Source of the DNA: Ectopseudomonas chengduensis | Lineage (GTDB): Bacteria; Pseudomonadota; Gammaproteobacteria; Pseudomonadales; Pseudomonadaceae | Reading direction: 5' to 3' | Length of the DNA: 64,000 nucleotides | Assembly (NCBI RefSeq): GCF_015712065.1 | Contig: NZ_JACFYZ010000004.1 | Span: forward strand, 326,309-390,308 | In this document: in pieces, positions 54,295-64,000 of the stretch | How the letters are laid out: every line of letters begins with the position of its first letter | How positions within the stretch are numbered: the stretch's first letter is position 1 | Position numbers and translations under genes: made by a program | Notes under the pieces: model-generated | Database searches by the model: none | What the model was told of the DNA's origin: nothing | What the model saw: the letters and a program-made list of their open reading frames with translations, nothing else

Positions 54295-55647
54295 ATGAGC
54301 AAACATACTCAACAACTGGCCGCGTTCCTTGCCGAACTGTCCTACGGGCAGATCCCCGAGCATGTACTGGACCGCACTGAAGACCTGTTCCTCGACTGGC
54401 TCGGTTCGGCCCTGGCCAGCGAAGGTGCAAGGCCGATCCCGCTGTTCGAGGCCTATGCGCAGAAGATGGGCCCGGCCGATGGCCCCGCACGCATCCTGGT
54501 CAATGGCCGCGGCACCTCGGCGTACTTCGCCGCGCTGGTCAACGGTGCCTCCTCGCATCTGGTGGAGCAGGACGACCTGCACAACAGCTCGGTGCTGCAC
54601 CCGGCCACCGTGGTCTTCCCGGCCGCTTTGGCGGCGGCGCAGGACCTGGGCAAGTCCGGCCGCGAACTGCTGCTGGCCTCGGTGGCCGGCTACGAGGCGG
54701 GCATTCGCATCGGCGAATTCCTTGGCCGCTCGCACTACCGCATCTTTCACACCACGGCCACGGTGGGCACCTTGGCCGCTGCCGTGGCGGTGGGCAAGCT
54801 GCTGGACTTCGACCAGCAGCAGTTCGTGCACCTGCTCGGCAATGCCGGTACCCAGGCTGCAGGCTTGTGGGAATTCCTGCGTGACGCCGCCGACTCCAAG
54901 CAACTGCACACCGCCAAGGCCGCGGCTGATGGCCTGCTGGCCGCGTACTTCACCGAGCAGGGCCTGACCGGCGCGCAGAACATTCTTGAAGGCGAGCAGG
55001 GCATGGCCGCCGGCATGTCCCGCGATGCCGACCCAAGCAAGCTGTCGGACCGTCTCGGCCGGCGCTGGGCGCTGGTGGAGACCTCGTTCAAGTTCCACGC
55101 CTCCTGCCGCCATACCCATCCGGCGGCTGACGCGCTGCTCGACCTGATGCAGCGCGAAGGTCTGCGCCACGAGCAGATCGAGCGCGTCATCGCTCGCGTG
55201 CATCAAGGCGCCATCGATGTGCTCGGGCGGGTGAAGGTGCCGCAGACCGTGCATCAGGCCAAGTTCTCCATGGGCACCGTGCTCGGCCTGATCGCCGTGC
55301 ATGGCAGTGCGCAACTGACCGAGTTCGCCAACCTGGCCCTGCAAGACCCGGCCGTGGCCGCCTTCCGCGACAAGGTGCAGATGCGCCTGGATCCTGAAGT
55401 CGATGTGGCCTATCCGCAGCGCTGGCTGGGCCGCGTCGAGGTGATCACCACCGATGGCCGCACCCTGCGTGGTGCCATCGACGAGCCCAAGGGCGACCCC
55501 GGCAACACCCTCAGCCGCGTCGAGCTGGAAGACAAGTTCCGCCGCCTGCTGGCCTTCGCCGGCAAGCGCAGCAGCGATGAGGCGGGCGTGCTGATCGAGC
55601 GGGTCTGGCGCCTGCGCGAAACCGACGACCTGAGCCAGTTGGCCTGA
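54295..55647 (+). CDS. MmgE/PrpD-family protein
   Basis: 450 residues of the MmgE/PrpD fold (FLDWLGSALASEGARPIPLFEAY, ALVNGASSHLVEQDDLHNSSVLHPATVVFPAALAAAQ, SFKFHASCRHTHPAADALLDL). The family includes 2-methylcitrate dehydratase and cis-aconitate decarboxylase, the enzyme that makes itaconate in animals and fungi. In P. aeruginosa the homologue (PA0881) sits in the same operon. The reaction here is unproven. Starts 10 bp after the dehydrogenase gene. Confidence 0.85.
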   Translation: MSKHTQQLAAFLAELSYGQIPEHVLDRTEDLFLDWLGSALASEGARPIPLFEAYAQKMGPADGPARILVNGRGTSAYFAALVNGASSHLVEQDDLHNSSVLHPATVVFPAALAAAQDLGKSGRELLLASVAGYEAGIRIGEFLGRSHYRIFHTTATVGTLAAAVAVGKLLDFDQQQFVHLLGNAGTQAAGLWEFLRDAADSKQLHTAKAAADGLLAAYFTEQGLTGAQNILEGEQGMAAGMSRDADPSKLSDRLGRRWALVETSFKFHASCRHTHPAADALLDLMQREGLRHEQIERVIARVHQGAIDVLGRVKVPQTVHQAKFSMGTVLGLIAVHGSAQLTEFANLALQDPAVAAFRDKVQMRLDPEVDVAYPQRWLGRVEVITTDGRTLRGAIDEPKGDPGNTLSRVELEDKFRRLLAFAGKRSSDEAGVLIERVWRLRETDDLSQLA

Positions 55648-55661
55648 CCGAGGACATGGAC

Positions 55662-56864
55662 ATGAACAACGCACAACAACCACGGCCACTGGATGGCATC
55701 ACCGTGGTCAGCCTGGAGCACGCCATCGCTGCGCCGTTCTGCACCCGCCAGCTCGCCGACCTCGGCGCGCGGGTGATCAAGGTCGAGCGTCCCGGCAGTG
55801 GCGATTTCGCCCGCGGCTATGACGAGCGGGTCGACGGCCTGGCCTCGCATTTCGTCTGGACCAACCGCTCCAAGGAAAGCCTGACCCTCGACCTCAAGCA
55901 GGACGATGCGATGCAGGTGCTCGGCAGCCTGCTGGCCAAGGCCGATGTACTGGTGCAGAACCTTGCACCGGGTGCCGCTGCGCGCATGGGCCTGTCGTTC
56001 GAGGCGCTGCACGAGCGCTTCCCGCAACTGATCGTCTGCGACATCTCCGGCTACGGCGAGGGCGGCCCGTACGAGCAGAAGAAGGCCTACGACCTGCTGA
56101 TCCAGAGCGAGGGCGGCTTTCTCTCTGTCACCGGCGGCGCGGGCGAGGAGGAGATGGCCAAGGCCGGCTGCTCCATCGCCGATATCGCTGCCGGCATGTA
56201 TGCCTACACCGGCGTGCTGTCGGCGCTGATGCTGCGCGGCAAGACCGGCGTTGGTAGCCGCGTCGATGTGTCGATGCTGGAAAGCCTGGTGGAGTGGATG
56301 GGCTACCCGCTGTACTACGCCTACGACGGCGCCACGCCGCCACCACGCGCTGGCGCCGCGCACTCGACCATCTATCCCTACGGCCCGTTCCCGGCTGGCG
56401 ACGGCGGCACGGTGATGCTCGGCTTGCAGAACGAGCGCGAATGGCAGGCGTTCTGCGCCAAGGTGCTGGAGCAGCCGGAGCTGGCTGGCGACGAGCGCTT
56501 TTCTGCCAACTTCAAGCGCTCGGCCAACCGCAGCGAGCTGCGTGCGCTGATCGTCGAAGCCTTCTCGCGCATGAGCACGGCGCAGGTGATCGAGCGCCTG
56601 GAGCTGGCGCAGATCGCCAATGCCCAGGTCAACGACATGGCTGGCGTCTGGGCTCACCCGCAACTCGAAGCGCGCCAGCGTTGGCGCCAGGTCGACAGCC
56701 CCAGCGGCAGCCTGCCGGCACTGCTGCCGCCGGGGCGCAACAGCGCCTTCGAGCCGCGCATGGATGCCATCCCGGCGCTGGGCCAGCACACCGATGCGTT
56801 GCTCGCCGAGCTGGGCTACGGCGCCGGCGATATCCAGCGCCTGCATCAGCAGGGGGCCGTATGA
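55662..56864 (+). CDS. ict: Itaconate CoA-transferase (class III, CaiB/BaiF)
   Basis: 400 residues. EHAIAAPFCTRQLADLGARVIKVERPGSGDFARGYDE is the N-terminal signature, and the catalytic Asp is in CSIADIAAGMYAYTG (residue ~174), aligning with Asp169 of formyl-CoA transferase. It would move CoA from succinyl-CoA to itaconate. The ATG at 55662 is 8 bp after GAGG; ATG 55656 is too close. The ccl start overlaps its stop (ATGA). Confidence 0.9.
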   Translation: MNNAQQPRPLDGITVVSLEHAIAAPFCTRQLADLGARVIKVERPGSGDFARGYDERVDGLASHFVWTNRSKESLTLDLKQDDAMQVLGSLLAKADVLVQNLAPGAAARMGLSFEALHERFPQLIVCDISGYGEGGPYEQKKAYDLLIQSEGGFLSVTGGAGEEEMAKAGCSIADIAAGMYAYTGVLSALMLRGKTGVGSRVDVSMLESLVEWMGYPLYYAYDGATPPPRAGAAHSTIYPYGPFPAGDGGTVMLGLQNEREWQAFCAKVLEQPELAGDERFSANFKRSANRSELRALIVEAFSRMSTAQVIERLELAQIANAQVNDMAGVWAHPQLEARQRWRQVDSPSGSLPALLPPGRNSAFEPRMDAIPALGQHTDALLAELGYGAGDIQRLHQQGAV

Positions 56865-57682
56865 GCGATTCCGTGATCCGCAGCGCCCTGTTCGTGCCGG
56901 CGAGTCGCCCGGAGCGCATTCCCAAGGCGCTCGCCGTCGGTGCCGACGCGGTCATCGTCGACCTCGAAGACGCCGTACAGGAGAGCCTTAAGGTCGAGGC
57001 CCGGGCTCATCTCGATGCCTTTCTCACGGCCAATCCTGAAGCGCGGCTGCTGGTGCGCATCAACGCGCCGGAACACGCTGGGCATGGCACGGATATCGAA
57101 CTCTGCGGCCGTCATGCCGGTGTCATCGGTGTGCTGCTGCCCAAGGTGGAAAGCGCTGCGCAGGTGGCGCGTGTGGCGGCCTGCGGCAAGCCGGTGTGGC
57201 CGATCATCGAGAGTGCAGCGGGGCTGCTGGCGCTGGCGGAGATCGCCCGCGCTGAAGGCGTCGAGCGCCTGTCCTTCGGCGCCCTCGACCTGGGTCTGGA
57301 CCTGGGCCTCAGCAGCGGTAGCGCCGCGGCCGAACGCATCCTCGACCAGGCCCGTTATGCCTTGCTGCTGCATTCGCGCACGGCCGGCCTGGCCGCGCCG
57401 CTCGACAGCGTATTTCCCGCCATCGAGGACCGCGACGGTCTCGCCCGCACCGCGCGCGATGCCCGCGACATGGGCTTCGACGGTTTGCTCTGCATCCACC
57501 CGACCCAGGTGGCGATCGTCCACGACGCCTTGCGCCCGACGGACCAGGAGCTGGCCTGGGCACGCCGGGTGATGGCAGCGGCCAGCAGCGGCGAAGGGGT
57601 ATTCGTGGTCGACGGCCAGATGGTCGACGCCCCCGTACTCGGTCGCGCTCGTCGTCTGCTGCAACGCGCAGGAGAACCGTAG
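56861..57682 (+). CDS. ccl: (S)-citramalyl-CoA lyase (CitE-like)
   Basis: 273 residues. RSALFVPASRPERIPKALAVGADAVIVDLEDAV, LVRINAPE, VLLPKVESAAQVARV, PIIESAAGLLALAEIA and LCIHPTQVAIVHDAL are the HpcH/HpaI-aldolase (CitE-like) motifs. It would split citramalyl-CoA into acetyl-CoA and pyruvate. It overlaps ict by four bases. Its stop codon TAG is formed by the first bases of a REP. Confidence 0.9.
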   Translation: MSDSVIRSALFVPASRPERIPKALAVGADAVIVDLEDAVQESLKVEARAHLDAFLTANPEARLLVRINAPEHAGHGTDIELCGRHAGVIGVLLPKVESAAQVARVAACGKPVWPIIESAAGLLALAEIARAEGVERLSFGALDLGLDLGLSSGSAAAERILDQARYALLLHSRTAGLAAPLDSVFPAIEDRDGLARTARDARDMGFDGLLCIHPTQVAIVHDALRPTDQELAWARRVMAAASSGEGVFVVDGQMVDAPVLGRARRLLQRAGEP

Positions 57683-57736
57683 GAGCCCGCTTGCGGGCGA
57701 TGCTTCTCAGCAGATCGCCGGCAAGCCGGCTCCTAC
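57679..57736. repeat. REP doublet (GTAGGAGCC family) between ccl and dctP
   Basis: GTAGGAGCCCGCTTGCGGGC and GCCGGCAAGCCGGCTCCTAC in inverted orientation. The first bases of the repeat provide the stop codon of ccl. It may separate expression of ccl and dctP. Confidence 0.8.
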
Positions 57737-57792
57737 AAAAAACGGCTGGCTGCCGAGGCAGTCAGCCACCTTGTAACCACGTACCAACCTAC

Positions 57793-57800
57793 AAAAACAA
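57793..57800 (+). promoter_or_regulatory. Hfq/Crc-type A-rich motif before dctP (first copy)
   Basis: AAAAACAA (within ACAAAAACAA, 57791-57800) fits AAnAAnAA and directly abuts the TGAGGT ribosome binding site. Confidence 0.5.
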
Positions 57801-57803
57801 TGA

Positions 57804-58808
<1,005 letters not shown>

Positions 58809-59196
58809 GTGTTCCCCCTGGCATGAAAACGCCCGGCTTGTGCCGGGCGTTTTCGTGTCGAATGATGGCGTCGCGGCTAAAGCCCCTCCCACATTATTTT
58901 GTCAGCCTCTGGCCGCAATTGGCTGTTGCAACTCAGCGCAGACCCTAACGCCGCGACGGTGTGACCTCATTACCCGCGTAGGAGCTCCGCCTCGGGGCGA
59001 AGCGATTGCAGTCATTGAGTGACTTTAGCGTTGGCCATGGCATTCGTCGCGGGGCGCGACTCCCACGATAAGCATCAACTCCGTGCTTTGTGGCTTAGCC
59101 TCTGGGGGCCGGCGATGTGGGACGGCTAAAGTGGTATGCCGACGGACCGACGCTATCTTGTGGGAGGGGCGTTAGCCGCAACTTGGCAGCCGAGCC
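58809..59196. other. Intergenic region with terminator and single REP halves
   Basis: The dctP terminator is followed by half-sites of the GTGGGAGG family (CGGCTAAAGCCCCTCCCAC near 58869, GTGGGAGGGGCGTTAGCCGC near 59160) and GTAGGAGCTCCGCCTCGGGG. Otherwise nothing; no gene is seen. Confidence 0.6.
58826..58853 (+). terminator. Rho-independent terminator after the first dctP
   Basis: AAAACGCCCGGC and GCCGGGCGTTTT pair over 12 bp around TTGT. It ends the itaconate operon before any dctQ/dctM gene. Confidence 0.88.
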
Positions 59197-60132
59197 TCAG
59201 AGCCCGGCCTCCTGCATCCACTTAGGCTTGGGATAGCGGCGATCGGATTTGCCCGCCTTGAGGATGGCGCCCGGCACGTCGTGGCCGATCAGGTCAGGCA
59301 GGGTGGCGGCGGCTTCAAGCAGGGCATCGAGGCTCACACCGGTGTCCAGGCCCATGCGCTGGAACATGTGCACCAGATCCTCGGTGCAGATATTGCCGCT
59401 GGCGCCCGGTGCGTAGGGGCAGCCGCCGAGGCCGCCGAGGGAGGCGTCGAAGCGGTCGATGCCGGCGTTCAGCGCTGCCAGGGCATTGGCCAGGCCCATG
59501 CCGCGGGTGTTGTGAAAGTGTGCGGTGAACACTGCTTCAGGCCAGCGCTGCAGCGACTCGCGGCAGATGCGCTCGACTTGCGCTGGGTCGGCCATGCCGG
59601 TGGTGTCGCACAGGGTCACGCCCTGTACGCCGATCTCCAGCAGACGCTCGGTCAGTTCATATACGCGTGCCTCTGGCACTTCGCCCTCGAAGGGGCAACC
59701 GAAGGTGGTCGACAGCGAGGCGTTGATAAATACGCCGCTGCCACGCGTCACCTCGATGATCTCAGCGAACTGCGCCAGCGATTGCTCCGGCGTCATGCGC
59801 AGGTTGGCCAGGCCGTGGGTGTCACTTGCCGACATCACCAGGTTGATCTCGTCCACCTCGCACGACAGCGCGCGTTCGCAGCCGCGCACGTTGGGCACCA
59901 GCACGGTGTATTCGACGCCTGGCACGCGCTGGATGCCGCGCATCACCTCTTCGGCATCGCGCAGGTTGGGGATGGCCTTGGGTGAGGTGAAGGAGGTGAC
60001 CTCGACCTTCGCCAGGCCGGTGTGGGACAGGCGGTCGATCAGGGCGATCTTGTCTTCGGTGGGTACGAAGGACGCTTCGATCTGGAAGCCGTCGCGGGTG
60101 GCGACGTCCTGGATATAAAGGCGTTTGCTCAT
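59197..60132 (-). CDS. HMG-CoA-lyase-family acyl-CoA lyase
   Basis: 311 residues of the HMGL DRE-TIM barrel: VATRDGFQIEASFVPTEDK (metal and base residues), EVTSFTSPKAIPNLRDAEEVM, TAHFHNTRGMGLANALAAL (metal His205/His207) and the signature GGLGGCPYAPGASGN with Cys238. It cleaves 3-hydroxy-3-methyl-acyl-CoA esters; HMG-CoA or (R)-citramalyl-CoA are candidate substrates. Next gene on the same strand is a CoA-transferase, so the pair probably activates and cleaves one acid. Start ATG at 60130-60132. Confidence 0.88.
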   Translation of the reverse strand: MSKRLYIQDVATRDGFQIEASFVPTEDKIALIDRLSHTGLAKVEVTSFTSPKAIPNLRDAEEVMRGIQRVPGVEYTVLVPNVRGCERALSCEVDEINLVMSASDTHGLANLRMTPEQSLAQFAEIIEVTRGSGVFINASLSTTFGCPFEGEVPEARVYELTERLLEIGVQGVTLCDTTGMADPAQVERICRESLQRWPEAVFTAHFHNTRGMGLANALAALNAGIDRFDASLGGLGGCPYAPGASGNICTEDLVHMFQRMGLDTGVSLDALLEAAATLPDLIGHDVPGAILKAGKSDRRYPKPKWMQEAGL

Positions 60133-60156
60133 GGTGTGATCCCGGTTGCTCGAGGC

Positions 60157-60221
60157 GTAGGGTGCGCTGTGCGCACCGGCTTGTAAGGTGTGGATGTCGT
60201 GGTGCGCATGGCGCACCCTAC
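60157..60221. repeat. REP doublet (GTAGGGTGCGCC family)
   Basis: Units at 60157-60177 and 60201-60221, between the lyase and CoA-transferase genes on the same strand. Confidence 0.8.
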
Positions 60222-60283
60222 GAAGCTGTCGTGGGTGGTGGTCCCCCGAACGGGGGCTCAGCCGCCCTTGCATCCCGCGCGGC

Positions 60284-61486
60284 TCAGATGATCCCGCGCT
60301 CGCGCAGGCCGGCGACCTGTTCCGCGCTGAGGCCGAGGCCGGCGAGGATGTCGTCGTTGTGCTCGCCCAGTTGCGGGCCGCCGCTGCCGATGCGACCCGG
60401 CGTGCGGCTGAGCTTGGGCAGCACGCCCGGCACCTTGAGCGGGCCGACGCTGGTCTGCACCTGCTCGATCATCTGCCGCGCCAGGTAGTGCGGGTCGCTG
60501 ACGATATCGGCGGCGGTGTAGGGGTAGCCGGCCGGCACGCGGGCACCCTTGAGCGCTTCGATCACTTCATCGCGGCCGCGCTGCGTGGTCCACTCGGCGA
60601 TGGCGCCGTCGATCAGTTCGGCATGCTGGCTGCGCCCGTCGTTCTGCGCCAGGCGCGGGTCGTTGCCCAGGTCGTCGCGGCCGATCAGGCTCATCAGGCG
60701 CTTGTAGATGCTGTCGCCATTGCCGGCGATCAGTACGTAGCTGCCGTCCTTGCAGGGGTAGGAGTTGGACGGGGTGATACCGGGCAGGGCGCTGCCGGCC
60801 GGCTCGCGGATATAGCCGAAGGCGTCGTATTCGGGAATCAGGCTTTCCATCATGGCGAATACCGATTCGTACAGCGCCACGTCGATCTCCTGACCCTCGC
60901 CGCTGCGCGCCCGCTCCTGCAGGGCCAGCAGCACGCCGATCACACCGTACAGCGAGGACAGCGAGTCGCCGATGCTGATGCCGACGCGCACCGGCGCCTG
61001 GCCGGGGTAGCCGGACAGATGGCGCAGGCCGCCCATGGCTTCGCCGATCACGCCGAAGCCGGGCAGGTCGCGATAGGGGCCGGTCTGCCCGTAGCCGGAG
61101 ATGCGCAGCATGATCAGCCGTGGGTTGATCGCTTTCAGCGCCTCGTAGCTCAGGCCCCAGCCTTCCAACGTGCCGGGGCGGAAGTTCTCCACCAGCACGT
61201 CGGCCTCGCTCACCAGCTTACGCACGATGTCCTGGGCTTCGGCCTGTTTCAGGTCGAGGGTCAGCGAGCGCTTGTTGCGCGACTGCACGTGCCACCAGAG
61301 CGAGGTGCCGTCCTTGATCTTGCGCCACTTGCGCAGCGGGTCGCCGACGCCCGGCGGCTCGATCTTGATCACGTCGGCGCCGAATTCGCCGAGCAGCTTG
61401 CTGGCGAAGGGACCGGCGATGAGCTGGCCCATCTCGATCACCTTGAGCCCTTGCAGGGCCATGTTGCTGGTGTTGTTCTGAGTCAT
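60284..61486 (-). CDS. Second class III CoA-transferase (CaiB/BaiF)
   Basis: 400 residues. EMGQLIAGPFASKLLGEFGADVIKIEPPGVGDPLRKWR at the N-terminus and the catalytic Asp174 in VGISIGDSLSSLYGVIG are typical. It is only distantly similar to ict, so it probably has another acceptor. It precedes the HMGL-type lyase on the same strand and is divergent from a LysR gene that is paralogous to the one facing the ich operon. AACAACACC near its start is a partial Hfq/Crc-type motif. Confidence 0.9.
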   Translation of the reverse strand: MTQNNTSNMALQGLKVIEMGQLIAGPFASKLLGEFGADVIKIEPPGVGDPLRKWRKIKDGTSLWWHVQSRNKRSLTLDLKQAEAQDIVRKLVSEADVLVENFRPGTLEGWGLSYEALKAINPRLIMLRISGYGQTGPYRDLPGFGVIGEAMGGLRHLSGYPGQAPVRVGISIGDSLSSLYGVIGVLLALQERARSGEGQEIDVALYESVFAMMESLIPEYDAFGYIREPAGSALPGITPSNSYPCKDGSYVLIAGNGDSIYKRLMSLIGRDDLGNDPRLAQNDGRSQHAELIDGAIAEWTTQRGRDEVIEALKGARVPAGYPYTAADIVSDPHYLARQMIEQVQTSVGPLKVPGVLPKLSRTPGRIGSGGPQLGEHNDDILAGLGLSAEQVAGLRERGII

Positions 61487-61575
61487 GGCTGCACCTGATT
61501 TGCCTGTGCGTTTCTCGTGGTGCGCAGAATGGCGCAGCGGCGCGGTGCCGACAATTGCCCAATGGCCAAGCTAGG

Positions 61576-61592
61576 CTTCGCGTATTGCGAAG
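61576..61592. promoter_or_regulatory. Candidate LysR operator
   Basis: CTTCGC-GTATT-GCGAAG is a perfect 6-5-6 palindrome containing a T-N11-A core, midway between the divergent CoA-transferase and LysR genes. This is the classic LysR box form. Confidence 0.55.
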
Positions 61593-61654
61593 TGGCATGC
61601 TGTAAATCAGCTTTCTGGCAGCTTCGCTTCGCCAGGCACGAAATGGAGACCTTC

Positions 61655-63698
<2,044 letters not shown>

Positions 63699-63705
63699 GC
63701 CCTAT

Positions 63706-63740
63706 GACCGCCCCGGGCCCACGCACCTGGGGCGGTCTTT
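63706..63740 (+). terminator. Stem-loop between dctP and dctQ, probable attenuator
   Basis: GACCGCCCC (63706-63714) pairs with GGGGCGGTC (63729-63737), followed by only three T's. A partial terminator here would give more binding protein than membrane subunits, a common arrangement in such operons. Confidence 0.7.
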
Positions 63741-63849
63741 CATTCGCCGTCGCCTAAGGCGGCGTTTGCCAATGACGAATATCGCGCCGGTCCAGGCTCG
63801 GTTAGATTCGTCCGACTCCTGACAATCACAAGAACCTCGCGGAGATGCC

Positions 63850-64000
63850 ATGAACGCCTTGCGGCGCGTCTGGGAGCACTTCGAGGAAGGCTTTATCGCC
63901 TTCCTCCTCGCGGCCATGACGCTGATCACTTTCGTCTACGTGATCCTCAACAATTTCTACACCCTGTTCTATTGGCTGGGTGACCATTTCGGCGGTAACG
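63850..64000 (+). CDS. dctQ: TRAP transporter small membrane subunit DctQ, cut by the window edge
   Basis: The first 50 residues are visible: MNALRRVWEHFEEGFIAFLL then a membrane helix (LLAAMTLITFVYVILNNF) and TLFYWLGDHFGGN. This is the N-terminus of the four-helix DctQ subunit. GGAG precedes the ATG. A dctM gene presumably follows outside the window. Confidence 0.85.
   Translation, partial: MNALRRVWEHFEEGFIAFLLAAMTLITFVYVILNNFYTLFYWLGDHFGGN

Overview
The window is chromosomal DNA of a Pseudomonas, most likely of the mendocina/oleovorans/alcaliphila (Ectopseudomonas) branch. The grounds are high-GC coding sequence, a class Ia nrdAB operon beside an RstAB-like two-component pair and a PcpS phosphopantetheinyl transferase (a P. 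aeruginosa-like order), a hexR / zwf-pgl-eda block, phhABC with divergent phhR, many REP-type repeats, and a one-polypeptide glucosylglycerol-phosphate synthase/phosphatase as described for P. mendocina. The species assignment is inference. No tRNA or rRNA gene was seen.

Layout. 1-9.9 kb: mixed small genes (CAP protein; mdaB with a divergent quinol-monooxygenase-like gene; rlhA; a SEC-C protein; a divergent BRO-like/HTH pair; an HDOD protein; a lipoprotein ecotin; a cupin; an eight-fold tandem-repeat secreted protein; a methyltransferase). 9.9-16.5 kb: azoR with a divergent LysR regulator, a ParE-type toxin-antitoxin pair, an exported FAD oxidase divergent from an ABM-domain lipoprotein, a GNAT protein, and a DUF1289 gene broken by an in-frame stop. 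16.5-19.5 kb is the accessory segment: an isochorismatase-like gene between direct repeats, a ~590-bp imperfect palindrome, and an AT-rich OLD-like ATPase/TOPRIM gene. 19.5-28.2 kb: nrdB, nrdA, rstA/rstB-like genes, pcpS. 28.2-33.2 kb: a small-RNA candidate, a fused lysophospholipid transporter/acyltransferase, a guanidine-II riboswitch with its SMR exporter, a BASS transporter, hexR. 33.3-38.3 kb: zwf-pgl-eda and a chemoreceptor. 38.4-47 kb: a RAYT transposase with REPs, YciI and VOC genes, ggpPS, an MFS transporter, a DUF2254 protein, phhC, phhB. 47-50.8 kb: phhA, phhR, a deaminase.

51-64 kb is a coherent catabolic region. A LysR gene faces ich-acd-prpD-ict-ccl-dctP, which matches the P. 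aeruginosa itaconate (rip) locus: itaconate is activated to its CoA ester, hydrated to citramalyl-CoA and cleaved to acetyl-CoA and pyruvate. Immediately after it lies a second, related module: an HMG-CoA-lyase-family gene, another class III CoA-transferase, a paralogous LysR gene, a paralogous dctP and the start of dctQ. It probably handles a related branched hydroxy- or dicarboxylic acid.

The strongest non-coding signals are: two 141-142-bp copies of an ERIC-like imperfect palindrome whose outer 18-bp stems differ at six base pairs, all compensated, with the same two T-G wobbles kept only in the orientation that is sense for the downstream gene (ggpPS and phhR); a hairpin that buries the chemoreceptor's ribosome binding site; a shared A-rich Hfq/Crc-like motif before both dctP genes and the chemoreceptor; and two orphan rho-independent terminators that point to unannotated small RNAs.
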